DNA of 64,000 bases from Leptospira sp. (GTDB lineage Bacteria; Spirochaetota; Leptospiria; Leptospirales; Leptospiraceae): positions 124,001-188,000 of the forward strand of contig JACVCB010000003.1 in NCBI GenBank assembly GCA_016742255.1. Direction: 5' to 3'. Positions within the stretch are counted from its first letter, which is position 1. Each line of letters begins with the position of its first letter. The notes beneath the pieces were generated by a model. That model saw only the letters and a list, made by a program, of their open reading frames with translations, ran no database searches and was not told where the DNA came from. The position numbers and the translations under genes were made by a program. Below, piece after piece: positions 8,483 through 18,536 of the stretch.

Positions 8483-9970
8483 ATGTACAATTCTATTTTG
8501 AGAAGTTTTATACTTCTGTTATTTTTTTCCATGGTATCGAGTGTTTTTGCACAGGAGAGAGCACCACGAACCGACCTTCCGTTCGAAATCTCTGAAAAGA
8601 AGAGATTGAGCGAGCGTGATTTTAAGAATAAAAAAGAGGGGGGTTACTTCACTGGTCTCCCTCTCATCAACTCCGATCCGAACGTAGGGATTGGATACGG
8701 TGCTCGTGTTTTGTATTTTTACAACGGAAGTCGAACTTCCCCTATGTTTGAATATACACCTTACCGTGTGAGGATTTTTGCTCAGTATTTTAATACGACC
8801 AAAAATGCACCTTACCACCAGTTAAGTTTGGATGCACCGTTTATCTTTGACACCAAATGGCGATTACGTGCAGATTTAGTGTATGATCGGAACCCCAACT
8901 CACTTTATTTTGGAATTGGACAAAGTACACTCCAACCACTTTCATATTTAGAAAGAAACGATCCAAATGGAAGGATCCGTAGGAATGCACCTTTTGCCGA
9001 TTACGAAGATAATCTAAGTTATAGAAGACCAGGTGATGCGGGAGTTGGTGAATCTCCAATTGTCAGTGATAATAAATACAACCGTTATGACATTGAGAAT
9101 CCTAACTTTAGTACTTCAGGAGAATACTCGTTCTTTGGCGGAACACTCAGAACAGTAACAGGCGTACGTTTATCAAAACAAATCATACGTAGGTATGATG
9201 GAACAAATAACAATGCATACCTTGGACCTGCTGATGGAATCCTTGGACTCTTAGACATTGATCGAACCATCACAACTCCACAAGGGGAAACAAAACTAAC
9301 TCGTGATGACAAAGATGGTAAAATTCGCGGGATCAACGGTGGTTTTGTCAATACCATCCGAGCTGGTATTGTTTATGATACACGAGATTTTGAACCAGAT
9401 CCAAACAGAGGTTTGTTTTTAGAATACACTCACGAACGTTCCACAAAAGCGATTGGATCTAATTACGAGTTTAACAAAAACTTAGTTTCCGGCCGTGTTT
9501 TCCTAAGTCCAGTCACTTGGTTTACGAATAAACCTCCAGAACTTCTAGAAAAATTTGTATTAGCGGCACGTGGTGCGATGATCCAAACAAACGGTGACGC
9601 ACCATTTTACGAATACCGTAATATGTGGGGAACGGAAGTGAACCAATCAGGTCTTGGTGGTAGAACAACCATTCGTGGTTACAAACAAGATCGTTTTGTT
9701 GGCCAAACTATGGCGTATGCAAACTTTGAAATCAGATGGAAATTTGCGGAAGCTGAATTTGGTGGACAACACTTTGATTTCCAATTAGTTCCATTTTATG
9801 ACGTAGGTCGTGTTTGGGATCGAACATCCGATGCAAACTTAAAGAACTACAAACATTCAAGAGGTATTGGTCTAAGAATTCCTTGGAACCAAGCAACCGT
9901 TATCTACATTGATCATGCGATTTCAAATGAAGATAGACAGACCTTTATTAACTTTAATCACATATTTTAG
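8483..9970 (+). CDS. Omp85/BamA-like outer-membrane surface-antigen protein
   Basis: The 495-residue protein begins with a signal peptide (FILLLFFSMVSSVFAQ). The rest alternates aromatic and polar residues, as expected for a beta-barrel. Family marks are the early GYFTGLPLINSDPNVGIGYG stretch, TIRAGIVYDTRDFEPDPNRG, and the late GGRTTIRGYKQDRF, which resembles the conserved RGY/RGF motif of the Omp85 lid loop. The C-terminus ends in Phe. There is no room for multiple POTRA domains, so it is a short relative of BamA/TamA rather than BamA itself. A role in outer-membrane protein or lipid export is plausible but not shown. A lipoprotein gene follows closely. Confidence 0.8.
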   Translation: MYNSILRSFILLLFFSMVSSVFAQERAPRTDLPFEISEKKRLSERDFKNKKEGGYFTGLPLINSDPNVGIGYGARVLYFYNGSRTSPMFEYTPYRVRIFAQYFNTTKNAPYHQLSLDAPFIFDTKWRLRADLVYDRNPNSLYFGIGQSTLQPLSYLERNDPNGRIRRNAPFADYEDNLSYRRPGDAGVGESPIVSDNKYNRYDIENPNFSTSGEYSFFGGTLRTVTGVRLSKQIIRRYDGTNNNAYLGPADGILGLLDIDRTITTPQGETKLTRDDKDGKIRGINGGFVNTIRAGIVYDTRDFEPDPNRGLFLEYTHERSTKAIGSNYEFNKNLVSGRVFLSPVTWFTNKPPELLEKFVLAARGAMIQTNGDAPFYEYRNMWGTEVNQSGLGGRTTIRGYKQDRFVGQTMAYANFEIRWKFAEAEFGGQHFDFQLVPFYDVGRVWDRTSDANLKNYKHSRGIGLRIPWNQATVIYIDHAISNEDRQTFINFNHIF

Positions 9971-9986
9971 GGAGCACTTTAAGATT

Positions 9987-10670
9987 ATGAAAAAACTTCA
10001 TTACTGTTTTGCTCTTTTGGCAATTTCTTTATTCATCAACTGCGAAATGAAACCTGTAGACGATGTCTTTGGATTAAGTCCAGAAGAAACCAACCAACTT
10101 TTCGCAGGCCTCTTGGCAAACCAGAGTTTGCGTGATAATGGCAATGGAACCGTGACAGACGCAATTTCCAATTTGGTTTGGCAAAAATGTTCTCACGGTC
10201 AAGTATACCGATCGGGATTTAACGATTGTTTGGGGGCTCCTCAAGGATCCATTTACAACCCTTACGATTCCAGTCGAGCTGGAGCAATCCAAGTTGCGTT
10301 TTGTGATTCCAAAACTCATGCTTGTAATTCCATCAACTATCCTCAAGTGATCCAAGGATTTTCATCCATCAGTATCCAAGGAACAAGTGAGTTGTATGCA
10401 GCATGCCAAAATAATCACTTTTTAGGGCAAACTTGGCGAGTTCCAACTCCAATCGAATACCAAAGATTGGTGATTCCTGGACGTGCGGCAACTTTGCAAT
10501 TTTTTCCATCCACCCAAGAGGAAGATTATTGGACTGCTTGGTCTAACCAAGACGATCTACCAGGTGAAACGGCGTTTGCAATTTCATTTGACCGACAATC
10601 CTATGGAGTCCAAAGGTCTGTTGTAAAAACACAAAGGAATTATGTCCGTTGTGTGAGACAAGGTCCATAA
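9987..10670 (+). CDS. lipoprotein with Lcl/DUF1566-type C-terminal domain
   Basis: The start at 9987 gives a 227-residue protein with a lipoprotein signal (MKKLHYCFALLAISLFINC, lipidated Cys19); the frame is open upstream but only overlaps the previous gene. The mature part has the pattern of the Lcl C-terminal domain: a DNGNGTVTDAISNLVWQKC opening, a central LGQTWRVPTPIEYQRL, and an ending in RNYVRCVR. Such domains occur in surface proteins of many bacteria, including other Leptospira lipoproteins, and are suspected of binding or adhesion. It lies 16 bases after the Omp85-like gene, so the two are probably co-transcribed. Function unproven. Confidence 0.8.
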   Translation: MKKLHYCFALLAISLFINCEMKPVDDVFGLSPEETNQLFAGLLANQSLRDNGNGTVTDAISNLVWQKCSHGQVYRSGFNDCLGAPQGSIYNPYDSSRAGAIQVAFCDSKTHACNSINYPQVIQGFSSISIQGTSELYAACQNNHFLGQTWRVPTPIEYQRLVIPGRAATLQFFPSTQEEDYWTAWSNQDDLPGETAFAISFDRQSYGVQRSVVKTQRNYVRCVRQGP

Positions 10671-10685
10671 TTTCACAATCCAATC

Positions 10686-10716
10686 AAAAACTCTCCTAAT
10701 TTTAGGAGAGTTTTTA
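10686..10716 (+). terminator. rho-independent terminator
   Basis: ACTCTCCTAA pairs with TTAGGAGAGT across a two-base loop, flanked by five A before and five T after. It ends the Omp85-like and lipoprotein unit. The symmetric A/T flanks mean it could stop transcription in both directions. Confidence 0.85.
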
Positions 10717-10790
10717 CTTTTCAATAAATCAATTTCATACTAAACTTTTATCCATTCAGACCGAAGTACCCATTAGGTGGTTAGGTTTTC

Positions 10791-11510
10791 ATGAGAATAG
10801 AAGAATCCACATTCAGCCGAATGAATGTTGATCTCCAAAGAGATCGAAGGGTGAACTATGTCGGTCATGGACAACTAGAAAGTGCCCCTGAAACGATGTC
10901 TGCCTTACATGTCATTTCGCATGAATTAGGTCACGCCCAAGAATTTAAGAATGAAGCCTTCCGAGAAGGGAGAGAAATTCAATCCGTTCAAGTCAAAATC
11001 AATTATGAACTGCGTGATGGTCGTATGGTTGCTGTCAGTGGTGAAACACATGCAGTGACAAAACCAAATTCCAAACAAGAAGACGATCCAAGTTTACAAC
11101 CATATTCAGATGGAAAATCGATACAAGATTTGTTCCAACAAAAAGCTGAAGAAGAGAAAAAGGCAAAAGAAAAATCTTCAGAACAAGTAGATCGAAATAA
11201 TCCAAAAGAAATCCAAAAACGAAGTTATGAAAAAAACTTAGAATCAAAAATCAAAGATTTGGAAACTCGATTAGAATCTGAAAAAAGTAAAAAAACTTCT
11301 GATATAACTTCCACAGAACGTCAAAAGGAATTGGAATCTGAAAAAAAACGATTAGAAGAAGAAGTTCGTTTGCTTCGAATCAAAGAACAATTAAAAGAAA
11401 CCTTTGCATTATTAACTGATTTTCGTAAGATGATGTCCTCCAATGTTTTTGGAATGCTCAATTATAAAATGGATTCAAATTACGGTTCCACTTTGGATAC
11501 ATTTGTTTGA
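10791..11510 (+). CDS. SprA-related HExxH putative metalloprotease with coiled coil
   Basis: The 239-residue protein contains HVISHELGHAQEF, a zinc-type HExxH motif (His44, Glu45, His48). This is followed by INYELRDGRMVAVSGE, which resembles the conserved YxxGPDGRxYAVGGE segment of the SprA-related metalloprotease family. Residues about 105-225 are Lys/Glu-rich and predicted to form a long coiled coil. No signal peptide is seen, so it is probably cytosolic or leaves by another route. Substrate unknown. Its 3' end overlaps the convergent engB gene by 31 bases. Confidence 0.7.
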   Translation: MRIEESTFSRMNVDLQRDRRVNYVGHGQLESAPETMSALHVISHELGHAQEFKNEAFREGREIQSVQVKINYELRDGRMVAVSGETHAVTKPNSKQEDDPSLQPYSDGKSIQDLFQQKAEEEKKAKEKSSEQVDRNNPKEIQKRSYEKNLESKIKDLETRLESEKSKKTSDITSTERQKELESEKKRLEEEVRLLRIKEQLKETFALLTDFRKMMSSNVFGMLNYKMDSNYGSTLDTFV

Positions 11511-12121
11511 ATTCCAAGTGTTTCTAAGATAAATTCTCGTAATTCGCCAATCCCTCTTCCTGTCGTTGCAGAAATATAAAATACGCGAAACGGAACTCCT
11601 ATCTCATTCATAGCATCTTCCATTTCAGTTCGTACTTTGTGTTGTCCACTTTGATTTAATTTATCAATTTTAGTCCTGATCACAACGGGTTTAATTTTTT
11701 TTTCCATTGCTACTTCGATTGTAGACAACTCTTCTTCTGGAAACTCCCTTTGGGAATCACATAGTATAAATAAAATTTTAAGTTGTTTCCAGGAATTGAG
11801 AAATCCTTCTAAAAGATTCATCATTTCTTTATGCTCTTTATGAGAAGCTTTTGAATAACCAAATCCTGGTAAGTCGATCAAATTAAAGCCAACTTTGGTT
11901 CTGAATATATTGATTAGTTTTGTTTTTCCTGGAGTTTTTGATACTTTTGCAAGACCTCTATGATTTGATAAAGCATTGAGCAAACTCGATTTTCCAGAAT
12001 TGGATCTTCCCATAAATGCAATGGATTGAACCGAGTCTAAATCTTCCTTTTCTTCCAATTTGGCAATAGAAGTGAAAAATTTGGTTTCGGGAAAAGGAAT
12101 TTCTTTGGAATATTTATGCAT
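11480..12121 (-). CDS. engB: ribosome biogenesis GTP-binding protein EngB/YsxC
   Basis: The 213-residue length and motif order match the EngB family: G1 GRSNSGKSS (38-46), switch region KTPGKTKLIN, G3 DLPGFGYS (83-90) and G4 TKID (150-153). The protein assists assembly of the large ribosomal subunit. It is the last gene of a tight operon behind the SpoIIE phosphatase and tilS, with a five-base gap to tilS. The call is firm. Confidence 0.95.
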   Translation of the reverse strand: MHKYSKEIPFPETKFFTSIAKLEEKEDLDSVQSIAFMGRSNSGKSSLLNALSNHRGLAKVSKTPGKTKLINIFRTKVGFNLIDLPGFGYSKASHKEHKEMMNLLEGFLNSWKQLKILFILCDSQREFPEEELSTIEVAMEKKIKPVVIRTKIDKLNQSGQHKVRTEMEDAMNEIGVPFRVFYISATTGRGIGELREFILETLGIQTNVSKVEP

Positions 12122-12126
12122 CTAGA

Positions 12127-13427
12127 TCACCTTTCCAAATAGATTCGTTTGGGATAATTCTTTTCGTTTTTGGAGAAGAGCGAAAATAAAATTTGAATCG
12201 GTTCATTTTCAAAATATAGGATGGGAATAAAAGTTCTAAGGAAAAATGGAATTCCATTCTCCCGCATACATTCTGAAATTTCCTTGTTTCCTGATCGAAT
12301 TTGAATTTTCTGACCGTGATGCCATGACCCAAGTGAATACCTTTCTTCAGGATCTTTGATTCTAAATTGGTTTTGATTCCATTCAATCGTAAGTTGGTTT
12401 CCTTCACGGTATGAAATTGCTTTTTTAAATGCGGAAGACTTTTTATCAATGATGAAAAGATCGCCAAACTTTGATTTGTATAAATAACAATTTTTGTTTT
12501 CTAAAAATGCTCTTTCCCCTTCCGATTGAAGATGGAAATTCTCAAATCCAGATTTATAAAGTGGATACATTCCCATTAGTTTCAAATGAAAATCGATTAG
12601 TTCTTTTTTTGCAGGTAAATTTAAACTCATCCATGTTTCATGTGGGATTCGAAACATTTTGGGTGATTTCGTTTGGTTTGGACTCGTGAGGCCATCAAAA
12701 TTGATGTTGAGTTGTGTTCGATCATGGAAATTCCAATATGTTTTATGAAAATTCCATTTCTCTCGTTCCAGTATTGGTAACAATTCCATTCGGATTCGAT
12801 TTCGTTTGTAAATGGGATTTGAATTTGACTCATCTTCAAAAATTCGCAAATGGTTTGATACATATTCATAAAGATCCTTTAGTTCTTGGTCTTCTAGGAA
12901 TACTAATGGTAAAAATCGTTCGCCATCAAATGGAGGAAGTGTATAAAACGATTTTTTCCCACCCCCTCTTGTTAGGTGTAAGAAAATTGATTCGGTGTAA
13001 TCTTTACAGTGGTGGCCTGTCAGAATCACAGAATGGTTTGTTCTCGTGATTTTTTTCAGTTCATGGTAGCGGACCAATCTACCAGTTTCTTCGAGTCCTT
13101 TTTTAAGTTTTAAAGCGAGATTTGGAATTTTTTTTTTACAAACGAAACTGGAAAACCTAAGTTTTCTAAATAAACTAACATTTCACTTTCTTCCTTTTGG
13201 ATCTCTCTAATTCCATGGGAGAGATAAAACAAATGAGGAGTTTCGATTGTGTATTTGTCTTTTAAGTATTTTAGAAATAAGAGAAGGATACTGGAGTCTT
13301 TTCCACCAGAATAGGAAAGTAAAAATCTAGTTTTGTTTGAAACCCAATGATTTGGTAAATTGGTTCCCATTCGTTTGAGCATTGATTCAAAATGAGCGGA
13401 GATGGAGACTGGAATTTCAAGGTTCAT
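12127..13427 (-). CDS. tilS: tRNA(Ile)-lysidine synthase TilS, reading frame broken by a one-base shift at an A10 run
   Basis: TilS attaches lysine to C34 of the AUA-reading tRNA(Ile) and is normally essential. The upstream part (13110-13427) holds the PP-loop SGGKDSS (residues 40-46) and stops at 13110. The downstream part (12127-13077 from a TTG, open back to the homopolymer) continues with GHHCKDYTESIFLHLTRG and the C-terminal substrate-binding region. The break falls at ten A on the coding strand (13128-13137): adding one base joins the frames through IPNLALKLKKGLEE without a stop. The start overlaps the upstream phosphatase stop by four bases, and engB follows after five bases. The cause could be a sequencing error, transcriptional slippage or a true mutation; the essential role argues against real loss. 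Confidence 0.88.
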
Positions 13428-15355
13428 ATTTTTCTCACAGCCACCATAGTGATATCATCGTGTTGTTCCTGTTCTTTGACAAATTCTTTTAGATCCAAAT
13501 AGATATTCTCCAGTATCTTTTTTGGTTCTAATTCTATATTCGAAAGGAAACTTTTTTCTAGACTTGGTTCGCCGTATTGTTTTTCCGATGCATTGAGTGC
13601 TTCCGTTACCCCATCTGTAAAAAGTAAAATTGTATCTCCCGCATGGAATTGTAATTTAGATTCATTTTTGAATTTTGAAATATCGGGACTAATACCTAAA
13701 ATGACTCCACCTGTTTCGATAGAATGTAAAGACTTTTGATTCACTTGGTAATGGTAAAAATTTCCATGCCCGGCTCCAGACACATCAACTTCATCTGTCA
13801 CCAAATTCCAACGAATCAAAATCATACTCATAAATCGAGGTGTAATGGCTTCTTTATAACTAGAATAGAGATAATTGTTTATATCGTTTAAGATTTCCCA
13901 AGGTGAATCTTTGACTCTCACAAGCGAATGTAATATGGTTCTGACAGTCGCCATCACAAGTCCTGCAGCAACACCTTTTCCACTCACGTCTCCGATACAC
14001 ACAAACAATTCATTTCGATTCGGTGAAAGGATAAAATCGTAATAATCACCACCAATTCCGCGCGCAGGAACCATGAATCCACCAAAGGAAAAACCTTCCG
14101 CTTCAGGAGTATTTCTGGGTAAAAGATTACTTTGGATTTCTTTAGCAATTTCAATTTCTTTTTCCAATCTTTCTTTGTTCGAAAGGTTTTGGTACAAATT
14201 GGAATTTTCCATTGTGATTCGAGCGAGGGAAACAAATGCATTTAAGGCTTCGATCTCTTCATTTGGAAATCTACTATCTTGTTTCGCTAATATGAAAATA
14301 CAGATGGTTCCATTTTCTAATTTAACTGGAACAATCATTGATTCTTTCCCAATAATACCTAATGTTTCTAAGATTGGAATCTTAATGGGATCTATTGTCA
14401 TAATTTCTTTTGTTTGTAAAATTGAAGTTAATTCTTTTGATTCAATGGATTCTGTATGAGTTTTTAATTCATAATTATCCAGATCTCGATACACTTTAAA
14501 TACTTTAACCTTAGCGCTATCAATTGGGTATTCAATTAAACAGGAAATGGAAGAGTCTACAATCCCAGACAATGTGAGTAGGATCATACGAATCATTTCA
14601 TTATGATTGTTTAAATACAATTGGCTTAGAGTAAGAGCTGCTGTGTGCAAACTTCTGAAATGTTTTGACTGGTTTTTTGATTTGGAAAATAAAAGAGAAT
14701 TCCTTAGCGATACAGCAAATTGTCCGACTACAATTTTAAGTATTTCCTCGTCTTCGATGTATTCGGTTGGATCCTCTTCATCATAGTCAATTGTAATCAT
14801 CCCAACAGCTATATTTGCATATAAGATTGGTAATACTAATTGGGACTTTGTTCCTGTTAGTTTTGAATAAAAGGAATAAAAGGGATGTGTTTGGTCACTG
14901 AACTTATAAAAACATGGCTCACGATTCGCCATAGCTTCCACTAGGATTCCATAACTCAAATCATAATCTAGTGTAAAACGTTTGATAGCTCTTTGTAAGT
15001 ACTTTTGTTTTGAGTAATAATGTGCTAATTTAATTTCACCTAACTCAAGGTTGGTGATAAATATTGCGATTTTATCTTTTTTTAATCGATCTGCAATCAG
15101 CTCACTAAATCGAAACATTAGGTCTTCTAAACCTAGTGAGGAATTAAACAAGGAAAGGTTTTCTAAAAGGAATTCTGTTTTTTCTTCTGAATTGAGAACA
15201 TTTTTACCAACACGAGGGATTTTCCTTTTTTCTAAGATCCATTCCCTTTGGCATGTTTGGCAAAAAAAACGGCCTCTTTGGGTGAGTCCACTGGGAACCC
15301 GAGGTTCGGCGCATAACAGACAGATCCTTTCAAAATCCGATTCCTCGTTCATCAC
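13424..15355 (-). CDS. GAF-domain SpoIIE/PP2C-type serine phosphatase with N-terminal zinc ribbon
   Basis: The 643-residue protein starts with a four-Cys cluster (Cys12, Cys15, Cys32, Cys35) that looks like a small zinc ribbon. One or two GAF-like sensory regions span about 65-390, a short coiled linker follows (about 395-410), and residues 410-640 form a SpoIIE phosphatase. Metal-binding motifs are visible as GGDYYDF, GDVSGKGVAAGLVMA and FTDGVTEA, all intact. RsbU-type proteins of this kind dephosphorylate anti-anti-sigma factors in partner-switching pathways. No partner gene is adjacent. It heads the operon with tilS and engB and is divergent from the sigma-54 activator at 15601. The shared 245-base gap holds the inverted repeats noted separately. 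Confidence 0.9.
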   Translation of the reverse strand: MMNEESDFERICLLCAEPRVPSGLTQRGRFFCQTCQREWILEKRKIPRVGKNVLNSEEKTEFLLENLSLFNSSLGLEDLMFRFSELIADRLKKDKIAIFITNLELGEIKLAHYYSKQKYLQRAIKRFTLDYDLSYGILVEAMANREPCFYKFSDQTHPFYSFYSKLTGTKSQLVLPILYANIAVGMITIDYDEEDPTEYIEDEEILKIVVGQFAVSLRNSLLFSKSKNQSKHFRSLHTAALTLSQLYLNNHNEMIRMILLTLSGIVDSSISCLIEYPIDSAKVKVFKVYRDLDNYELKTHTESIESKELTSILQTKEIMTIDPIKIPILETLGIIGKESMIVPVKLENGTICIFILAKQDSRFPNEEIEALNAFVSLARITMENSNLYQNLSNKERLEKEIEIAKEIQSNLLPRNTPEAEGFSFGGFMVPARGIGGDYYDFILSPNRNELFVCIGDVSGKGVAAGLVMATVRTILHSLVRVKDSPWEILNDINNYLYSSYKEAITPRFMSMILIRWNLVTDEVDVSGAGHGNFYHYQVNQKSLHSIETGGVILGISPDISKFKNESKLQFHAGDTILLFTDGVTEALNASEKQYGEPSLEKSFLSNIELEPKKILENIYLDLKEFVKEQEQHDDITMVAVRKI

Positions 15356-15431
15356 AGAGCCAGGGTATCCGATTTCTTTTTTCGTCTGCTACAAGAATTT
15401 CGTGTCGATCCAAGAAACCTGGTACGATTTG

Positions 15432-15448
15432 TGCTTAATCTATAAGCA
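15432..15448. promoter_or_regulatory. candidate operator, inverted repeat TGCTTA-N5-TAAGCA (site 1)
   Basis: A perfect 6-base inverted repeat with a five-base spacer lies 77 bases upstream of the SpoIIE phosphatase start, in the gap shared with the divergent sigma-54 activator. The same arrangement recurs at 29215-29231 and, less perfectly, at 48099-48115. Binding protein unknown. Confidence 0.4.
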
Positions 15449-15515
15449 AATGTTGTTTTTTCTGCTGAAATCGAAAGGAAGGCAAGTGAAATGTTGAAAA
15501 AATCGTTTAATTGTT

Positions 15516-15548
15516 TGCTTACCGTACATTGTGATGAGAAAATAAGCA
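15516..15548. promoter_or_regulatory. candidate operator half-sites TGCTTA and TAAGCA, widely spaced (site 2)
   Basis: TTTGCTTA and TAAGCAAA face each other with 21 bases between the six-base cores, 53 bases upstream of the sigma-54 activator start. The half-sites are identical to those of site 1 in the same intergenic region, suggesting one regulator touches both divergent genes. Confidence 0.3.
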
Positions 15549-15600
15549 AATTGAATCTGTGTTCCTTTCCAGCAATCCGTAATAACAAAGAGCAAAACCT

Positions 15601-17718
15601 ATGAGCGCGAAAAAATTCAATCCCATCCAATCCATCCACGAAGTCGCTACGGCAATGAATTCCACCCAGGACCCTGATGGCCTTCTGGAACTCATTTTGG
15701 ACCGTTGCATTCAAATCTGTGGGGTAGAATCGGGGTCTCTCATGCTCATTGATGAGAAACAGAGTGTCCTTGATGCTGTTACCTCACGTGGGATGAACCA
15801 ACAATTACTCAGGGAAACTAAATTGAAGATTGGCCAAGGGATTACGGGGATGGCTGCCTCCACTGGTAAAGCAAAATTGGTAAACGATGTTTCCAAAGAT
15901 CCGGATTACATTCAGGTCAAAGAGGAAATTAAATCAGAACTAGTGGCTCCCATGATTGTTGAAGATGATATCATTGGAGTGATCTCACTCGATTCCAATC
16001 GATTGAATGCATTTACACCAGATATGTTGGAGATTGTAAGTGTCCTTGCAAACCAAGCGGGTCAGATTTTTAAAAACTTACAAACCATTCGTTCCCTAGA
16101 ACAACGAACAAAAATCCAAGCAACTCTCATCGAAATATCAAAGGTTGTCAGTTCTACATTAGACCAAAATGAAGTGTTTGATTCCATCATGGTGACAATG
16201 GAAAAATCACTTCGTTTGGAGAAGGGTAGTATTGTCTTATTCAATAAAGAAGAAGCACTATTACGCATTGTTGCTGCTTCAGGTTTATCACCAGAAGAAA
16301 TTGAAAAAGGCACCTACCAACCTGGTGAAGGAATCACAGGAAAAGTATATGAGTCAGGAGAACCAATTATCATTGAATCGGTTGCCTCACATCCTGATTT
16401 TTTAAATCGAGTTGGTTATTTATCTCATTTTAAACATGATCCACATAACGTAAGTTTATTGTGTGCGCCAATTCTAAGTGAACAAACTACACTCGGGGTA
16501 GTAAATGCTTTTATTGTTCAAAATAAACATACTGATTTAAAATCATTTTTAGATTTTTTGCAAGTTGTTGCATCAATCATTTCACAATCGATAAAAATTC
16601 AAAATCTTGTGGAAGAAGCCAAAAAGGAAATTTCTCGAGAGAATATCCAATTAAAGAGAGAACTCAAAAATAAATATAAATTTGGATCACTCATTGGTAA
16701 GGCTGCGAGTATGGAGAAGATGTTTGAAAAAATCCAACTCGTCGCAGATTCAAGAGCATCAGTTCTCATTACTGGAGAATCTGGAACTGGAAAGGAAATG
16801 ATAGCGAATGCGATTCATTATAATAGTTCTCGTTCAGAAAATCCATTCATCAAAATCAATTGTGCAGCAATACCAGAAAATTTACTCGAAAGTGAATTGT
16901 TTGGACACAAAAAGGGATCCTTTACAGGAGCTGTGACTGATAAAAAAGGAAAGTTTGAACTTGCAGATACTGGTACAATTTTCTTAGACGAAATTGGCGA
17001 AATGGATTTAAATTTACAATCGAAGTTACTGCGTGTTTTACAGGAACGTGAGATTGAAGCCATTGGATCTACAAAAGCAAAAAAAGTAGATGTAAGGATT
17101 ATTGCAGCAACAAATGCCGAATTAGAACAGTTAGTTGCTGAAAAAAAATTCAGAGCAGATTTGTTTTACCGATTGAATGTTGTGAAAATCAATACTCCAC
17201 CACTTCGTGATCGAGTTGAAGACATTCCACTTCTAATGAATCACTTTTTAGAAAAGTACACAAAAGATAATAATAAAGCAATCAAAGGAATCTCACGAGA
17301 AGCATCCCGGCTATTACTTAAATACAGATGGCCTGGTAATGTGAGAGAATTAGAAAACGTTATTGAACGTGCTGTTGTACTTGCGCAAGACGAGATATTG
17401 AATGAGGAAGATTTTTCAGATATTCTTTCGAATATGGAAGAGTTGCCTGAAAGTACGGTAGAAATATCCAATACAAATCATGTTGAATCAGTTTCTGGAA
17501 TGGAACCTCTGGATTTAGGGTCTGGTAGATTGACATCAGGGCAACTTGATGGATTGGATGGACGAGCAATGGAAATTGTTGTGAGTGAAGTTGAATCTCG
17601 TTTGATCCAATATGCTATGAAAAAGTTTCGTTACACCAAAACCAGAGTCGCAAAATTTTTAGGTATTAATCGTAACACATTGGATAAAAAAATCAAAGAA
17701 CTCAATATCGAGTATTAA
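15601..17718 (+). CDS. sigma-54-dependent transcriptional activator with two GAF domains
   Basis: The 705-residue protein has two GAF domains (about 10-165 and 175-335), a linker helix, an AAA+ domain and a Fis-type helix-turn-helix at about 660-703. Activator motifs are Walker A GESGTGKE (392-399), the sigma-54 contact loop GSFTGA (439-444, a variant of GAFTGA) and Walker B FLDEIG (461-466). There is no receiver domain, so control is by ligand or partner binding at the GAF domains, as in FhlA or NifA. Targets cannot be read from the window; no clear -24/-12 promoter was seen near it. It diverges from the SpoIIE operon. Confidence 0.93.
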   Translation: MSAKKFNPIQSIHEVATAMNSTQDPDGLLELILDRCIQICGVESGSLMLIDEKQSVLDAVTSRGMNQQLLRETKLKIGQGITGMAASTGKAKLVNDVSKDPDYIQVKEEIKSELVAPMIVEDDIIGVISLDSNRLNAFTPDMLEIVSVLANQAGQIFKNLQTIRSLEQRTKIQATLIEISKVVSSTLDQNEVFDSIMVTMEKSLRLEKGSIVLFNKEEALLRIVAASGLSPEEIEKGTYQPGEGITGKVYESGEPIIIESVASHPDFLNRVGYLSHFKHDPHNVSLLCAPILSEQTTLGVVNAFIVQNKHTDLKSFLDFLQVVASIISQSIKIQNLVEEAKKEISRENIQLKRELKNKYKFGSLIGKAASMEKMFEKIQLVADSRASVLITGESGTGKEMIANAIHYNSSRSENPFIKINCAAIPENLLESELFGHKKGSFTGAVTDKKGKFELADTGTIFLDEIGEMDLNLQSKLLRVLQEREIEAIGSTKAKKVDVRIIAATNAELEQLVAEKKFRADLFYRLNVVKINTPPLRDRVEDIPLLMNHFLEKYTKDNNKAIKGISREASRLLLKYRWPGNVRELENVIERAVVLAQDEILNEEDFSDILSNMEELPESTVEISNTNHVESVSGMEPLDLGSGRLTSGQLDGLDGRAMEIVVSEVESRLIQYAMKKFRYTKTRVAKFLGINRNTLDKKIKELNIEY

Positions 17719-17734
17719 TTTTATATTGAGTCTA

Positions 17735-18535
17735 TTAGTTACTTGGTTCCGGGAAATGATTTAAATGATGGGTAGGCCCAGTTACAATATCATCTTCCAA
17801 TGTTAAGTGTAAGTATTCCTTAGCGGAACCAACAGCTTCTGCTAAATTTTTACCATGAGCTAAGAAGGCTGTGATCGCTGCTGAATAAGTGCACCCAGTT
17901 CCATGGGTATGTTTGTCTTTGAGAAAGGTTTTTGAAAATTCATAAACGGAATTTCCATCAAATAAAACATCAGTGGCTTCACTAGCGTTTGGTAAATGAC
18001 CACCTTTTAACAAAACTGGCACATTGAATTTTTGGTATAATTTTTTTGCCATTGGCACTAACTGATCATATTGGTTGACTGTTTCACCTAATAAAAGTGA
18101 TGCTTCATCCAGGTTAGGTGTGATTATCTTTGATAATGGAATTAAATCTTCAACGAGAGATTGGATGGCATCATCCTTTAGTAGCTTGGCACCACTCGTT
18201 GCCACCATGACAGGATCCAAAACCAATTGGATGTCTGGATTCTCATAAAAGAATGCCGCAACAGCTTTGATGATGTCCTTAGAATATAACATTCCAGTTT
18301 TAGCTGATTTGATTGGGAAATAATTGGAAACAGCTTGTAGTTGGGAAGAAACAAAATCAGGAGAGATTTCATAAATCCCGGAAACACCATCAGGGTTTTG
18401 TGCTGTTAAACAAGTGAATACGGTGGTTCCAAATGTCGCTAAGGATGAAAATGTTTTGAGATCAGCTTGGACTCCAGCGCCACCACCCGAATCTGAACCA
18501 GCGATTGTTAGTGTGATTGGGAAATCTTTTTTCAT
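17735..18535 (-). CDS. thiD: hydroxymethylpyrimidine/phosphomethylpyrimidine kinase
   Basis: This 266-residue ribokinase-fold enzyme phosphorylates HMP and HMP-phosphate in thiamine synthesis. The start [20 protein letters not shown] at 18535 matches the family; the longer open frame runs into the upstream gene. Visible motifs are [18 protein letters not shown], the central [15 protein letters not shown], and the late catalytic stretch [11 protein letters not shown]. It begins one base after the stop of the alkyltransferase-like gene, so translation is probably coupled. It converges with the sigma-54 activator. Confidence 0.95.
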   Translation of the reverse strand: MKKDFPITLTIAGSDSGGGAGVQADLKTFSSLATFGTTVFTCLTAQNPDGVSGIYEISPDFVSSQLQAVSNYFPIKSAKTGMLYSKDIIKAVAAFFYENPDIQLVLDPVMVATSGAKLLKDDAIQSLVEDLIPLSKIITPNLDEASLLLGETVNQYDQLVPMAKKLYQKFNVPVLLKGGHLPNASEATDVLFDGNSVYEFSKTFLKDKHTHGTGCTYSAAITAFLAHGKNLAEAVGSAKEYLHLTLEDDIVTGPTHHLNHFPEPSN

Positions 18536-18536
18536 T

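Noticed and set aside
12114..12467. 117-codon minus-strand frame inside tilS
   Set aside because: It is an out-of-frame shadow of the downstream half of tilS, which has clear family motifs.
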